This document shows, piece by piece, positions 63,036-64,000 of a stretch of 64,000 nucleotides of DNA. The DNA is from Brumimicrobium aurantiacum (GTDB taxonomy: Bacteria > Bacteroidota > Bacteroidia > Flavobacteriales_D > Crocinitomicaceae): NCBI RefSeq assembly GCF_003402975.1, contig NZ_QURB01000004.1, positions 58,966-122,965 on the forward strand, given 5' to 3'. A program made the position numbers and the translations under genes. How positions within the stretch are numbered: position 1 is the stretch's first letter; every line of letters starts with the position of its first letter. A model generated the notes under the pieces. It did not search any database. It was not told the DNA's origin and was given only the letters and a program-made list of their open reading frames with translations.

Positions 63036-63413
63036 ATGAAAGAAAACGAAATCTCCTCGATTATAATTGGTTGTGCCATAGAAGTACACAATACATTAGG
63101 ACCTGGTTTACTAGAGTCAGCTTATCAACAATGTTTGATATATGAATTAGAGAAAGTTGGACTAGGGGTTGATAAAGAGGTGAAAATGCCAATTATCTAT
63201 AAAGAAATAAAAATAAACCAAGGCTACCGCATCGATCTACTCGTTGAGAAAAAAGTAGTTGTCGAATTAAAAACCGTAGAATCTTTAATTGATGTTCACG
63301 AGGCACAATTATTAACTTATTTAAAACTTGGCAAATACAAATTAGGACTTCTTTTAAATTTTAAAACAAAGCTAATGAAACATGGAATTAGAAGAATGGT
63401 CAATAATTTATAG
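63036..63413 (+). CDS. GxxExxY protein (PD-(D/E)XK nuclease-like)
   Basis: 125 residues. The name-giving motif is GLLESAY near residue 28 (GPGLLESAYQQ), and the YRIDLLVEKKVVVELK stretch (about 68-83) fits the D...ExK core of the PD-(D/E)XK nuclease fold. GxxExxY proteins are frequent and multi-copy in Bacteroidota; their function has not been demonstrated to my knowledge. Here the gene sits alone, flanked on both sides by arrays of decamer-like repeats in opposite orientation, which suggests a mobile or repeat-associated cassette between trhO and lgt. Confidence 0.9.
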   Translation: MKENEISSIIIGCAIEVHNTLGPGLLESAYQQCLIYELEKVGLGVDKEVKMPIIYKEIKINQGYRIDLLVEKKVVVELKTVESLIDVHEAQLLTYLKLGKYKLGLLLNFKTKLMKHGIRRMVNNL

Positions 63414-63524
63414 CAAACAACCTTCTTTAACCAAAGAGAATGAAAAAGGTCCAATACGCCTACCAAAAAAACAACTCCAGCCAAACCCTAACTTAACTCT
63501 AAATACTCCAATCAAACCTCAGTT

Positions 63525-63574
63525 CATCTCCGCGTAACTCTGCGAAAACTTTGCGCGACTCTGCGTAATTCTTC
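63525..63574. repeat. Inverted decamer array downstream of GxxExxY gene
   Basis: Read on the minus strand, bases 63574-63525 give TTGAAG-AATTACGCAGAG followed by CGCGCAAAG, TTTTCGCAGAG and TTACGCGGAG units, the same family as the arrays at 62728-62891 in opposite orientation. Together they bracket the GxxExxY gene. Confidence 0.82.
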
Positions 63575-63638
63575 AAAAAACTCCTCACTCTTTAATTCAA
63601 AAAAAGTATCTTTCGAGAACATTTAAAAAACGTACGTT

Positions 63639-64000
63639 GTGATTTTAGGAATTGATTGGAAAATGGACTCTCAACTAATTGATGGTTGGAGCACCCCGAA
63701 TTTATACGGAATATTATTTGTCACCGGATTAATCATTGGATTTTATGTTATTAAACGCATGTTTAAAGCAGAAGGAATTCCTGAAGAATGGTTAGACAAA
63801 TTATTGATTTATGTTGTTGTAGCTACGATAGTTGGAGCTCGACTTGGCCATGTATTCTTCTATGACTGGCATATTTATCGCGAAAATCCAATTGATATTT
63901 TCAAAGTTTGGGAAGGCGGCTTAGCAAGTCACGGGGGGGCAATCGCAATTCTAATTGCACTTATTCTTTATAGCAAACTTGTAACCAAAAAATCGGTGTG
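63639..64000 (+). CDS. lgt: Prolipoprotein diacylglyceryl transferase (5' part)
   Basis: The gene runs off the window after about 120 codons. Lgt puts a diacylglyceryl group on the lipobox Cys of lipoproteins at the inner membrane. Seen: a first membrane helix (YGILFVTGLIIGFYVIKRMF), a second in VVVATIVGARLGHVFFYDW with the conserved GARLGH, and VWEGGLASHGG with the essential His and Gly residues. GTG at 63639 is the most likely start; an in-frame TAA lies at 63624 and the next ATG (63663) would cut eight codons. Lgt serves the many lipoproteins predicted in this window. Confidence 0.9.
   Translation, partial: MILGIDWKMDSQLIDGWSTPNLYGILFVTGLIIGFYVIKRMFKAEGIPEEWLDKLLIYVVVATIVGARLGHVFFYDWHIYRENPIDIFKVWEGGLASHGGAIAILIALILYSKLVTKKSV

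Overview
The window is AT-rich DNA from a Bacteroidota bacterium, most likely a marine or freshwater member of the Flavobacteriales. Three lines of evidence support this. Three giant secreted proteins end in the gliding-motility-associated C-terminal domain used by the type IX secretion system. Many genes are preceded by the Bacteroidota -7 promoter element TAnnTTTG rather than by E. coli type promoters or strong Shine-Dalgarno sites. The gene families are also typical: TPR-AraC regulators, a GxxExxY protein, and a carA-eno pair. Two choice-of-anchor-L proteins suggest a Crocinitomicaceae-like organism, but placement at family level is inference.

Layout. Bases 1-551 hold one tRNA-Arg(UCG) gene on the minus strand, embedded in tandem duplications on both sides. 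An AT-rich leader of about 600 bases follows, with three TTCGTCGAA-like sites. Next is a tightly packed, partly overlapping plus-strand operon (1150-9650): a truncated and a full HEAT-repeat membrane protein, a processive family 2 glycosyltransferase, a TPR plus beta-barrel outer-membrane protein, a DUF4838 glycosidase-like lipoprotein and a DUF1573 lipoprotein. This looks like a complete machine for making, exporting and trimming a surface polysaccharide. It resembles the PNAG (Pga) system in logic but has different parts, and it is the best candidate for an undescribed system here. A membrane TPR-AraC regulator follows directly (9946-11520).

From 11522 to about 61400 the window is mostly chromosomal housekeeping in small operons: an RprXY-like two-component pair with kbl, an amidophosphoribosyltransferase-like enzyme with an orphan histidine kinase and gpmI, an M20 peptidase-LEA-DUF255 operon, rnhB, a nadC operon, an aldehyde dehydrogenase, a flippase, aminopeptidase P, a LytTR regulator with a propeller histidine kinase, recQ, pgk, carA-eno and a DsbD-type protein. 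Large T9SS cargo proteins lie at 14846-18724, 23295-25475 and 53088-55841. Strong hairpin terminators separate many of the units.

The right end (61617-64000) has trhO, then a GxxExxY nuclease-fold gene bracketed by inverted arrays of a decamer-like repeat (TTacGCagAG), and finally the 5' part of lgt, cut by the window edge. The GxxExxY cassette and the tRNA repeat region are the most mobile-looking or unstable parts.
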